A DNA stretch of 64,000 nt. Source: Segatella albensis DSM 11370 = JCM 12258 (GTDB lineage Bacteria; Bacteroidota; Bacteroidia; Bacteroidales; Bacteroidaceae). Both the position numbers and the translations under genes were made by a program. The notes under the pieces are model-generated. The model searched no databases. It was not told where the DNA came from and saw only the letters and a program-made list of their open reading frames with translations. Location: NCBI RefSeq assembly GCF_000426565.1, contig NZ_AUFP01000001.1, positions 186,001-250,000 on the forward strand, written 5' to 3'. Position 1 is the stretch's first letter. Every line of letters begins with the position of its first letter. Below, in pieces: positions 63,504 to 64,000 of this stretch.

Positions 63504-64000
63504 ATGAAACTAAAGATATTTTTCTCGCATAAAGAAGAGCTATGGAACTCATGGAGCCATGCCGGAGGAATTGTACTGGGCATCATTGTCGGTACCATCT
63601 TCCTATATTACTGTTTCACCAACAGCAATGGATGGGCAACGGCTGGTGTCATCCTATATCTCTTCGGTATGCTCATGTCATACATCGCCTCAACGATCTA
63701 TCATGCAGTATCAGCATGGAGCAAATGGAAAGAACGACTGCGCAAATGGGATCATGCAGCAATCTACTGGCATATCGCCGGAAGCTATTCACCCATCACC
63801 TTGATAGCCTTGCGCGATGAAGGCTATTGGGGATGGGCATTATTCATATTCGTATGGGTGTGCGCCATTGCCGGCACCATCTCCAGTTTCTATAAACTGA
63901 AAGGGCACAGCAATCTGGAAACACTAACCTTCGTCGGTATGGGTCTGTGCGTGCTCACCGCATTGAAACCACTCCTCGACGCACTTACCACAGCAGCTTT
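63504..64000 (+). CDS. Hemolysin III/PAQR family membrane protein (3' end outside window)
   Basis: About 165 residues are visible from the ATG at 63504; the frame is open at the right edge. N-terminal ELWNSWSHAGGIVLG, then STIYHAV (about 63-69), WDHAAIYWHIAGSYSP (about 82-97) and further membrane segments with SSFYKL. The conserved Ser-His-Asp-His set of the PAQR/hemolysin III superfamily (putative metal-dependent membrane hydrolase) is present. Despite the name, a toxin role is not supported for most members. Confidence 0.9.
   Translation, partial: MKLKIFFSHKEELWNSWSHAGGIVLGIIVGTIFLYYCFTNSNGWATAGVILYLFGMLMSYIASTIYHAVSAWSKWKERLRKWDHAAIYWHIAGSYSPITLIALRDEGYWGWALFIFVWVCAIAGTISSFYKLKGHSNLETLTFVGMGLCVLTALKPLLDALTTAA

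Noticed and set aside
63504..64000. Haemolytic toxin
   Set aside because: The family name is historical; the sequence shows a PAQR-type membrane protein with metal-site residues.

Overview
The window looks like a stretch of core chromosome from a Bacteroidota bacterium, most likely Prevotellaceae (Prevotella/Segatella-like). The grounds are the gene families (a fused SecDF start, DUF4271, DUF4294, DUF6242 and PorG-like proteins, tandem OmpH, KorAB, class III NrdD/NrdG), A-rich start regions with few Shine-Dalgarno sites, and the promoter type. At least nine promoters read TTG, a 20-bp spacer, then TAnnTTTG (-33/-7), which is the Bacteroidota sigma-ABfr pattern. Species cannot be fixed by eye.

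Layout. 1-10 kb: 5' part of secDF, a rhomboid plus EEP-phosphatase pair, HU, tRNA-Gln(TTG), then the leftward operon metK-DUF4271-hemD-rnpA-yidD-tyrS, and the divergent xerD/aroQ pair. 10-20 kb: an O-methyltransferase faces a long leftward envelope operon (DUF6242, porG-like, uppS, bamA, three ompH, murI, rbfA, lolC/E-like). 20-34 kb: a 655-bp non-coding stretch with a 22-bp-period repeat array and two palindromes, then pckA, upp, korA-korB, a TGS/uridine-kinase-type nucleoside kinase, a frameshifted Na/Pi transporter, a sirtuin and three FKBP-type prolyl isomerases graded from cytoplasm to lipoprotein to periplasm. 33-42 kb: an Lrp regulator with a C26-M19 fusion peptidase and a glutaminyl cyclase-like enzyme; DUF4294; an exported HhH plus beta-barrel-like protein; nrdD-nrdG with a structured leader. 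42-56 kb: a surface-glycan block with two LtaS-like alkaline-phosphatase-fold transferases, a deacetylase, a GtrA/GtrB/GT87 set, GT4, GT90, O-acetyltransferase, DUF5672, an LpxL-like acyltransferase and an MsbA-like exporter. Its two halves converge on a second 22-bp-period palindromic array. 56-64 kb: miaB, an epimerase-PAP2 pair, rnr, a two-gene chromate-transporter (CHR) pair and the start of a hemolysin III/PAQR protein, cut by the window end.

How the genes fit together. Much of the window serves envelope building: SecDF (export), BamA and OmpH/Skp (outer-membrane protein assembly), a LolC/E-like permease (lipoprotein release), UppS (lipid carrier), MurI (peptidoglycan), MsbA and LpxL (lipid A), and the glycan block. 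The metabolic genes suit anaerobic life: PEP carboxykinase, 2-oxoacid:ferredoxin oxidoreductase and the oxygen-sensitive ribonucleotide reductase.

Most notable: (1) two non-coding arrays 27 kb apart with different sequence but the same 22-bp period and palindromic cores; (2) -7 boxes only 7-8 nt from start codons, predicting leaderless mRNAs; (3) the HhH/barrel protein, a possible outer-membrane DNA-contacting protein; (4) a terminator-like hairpin in the nrdD leader; (5) a small deletion that splits the Na/Pi transporter. No CRISPR array, insertion sequence, prophage or rRNA operon was seen.
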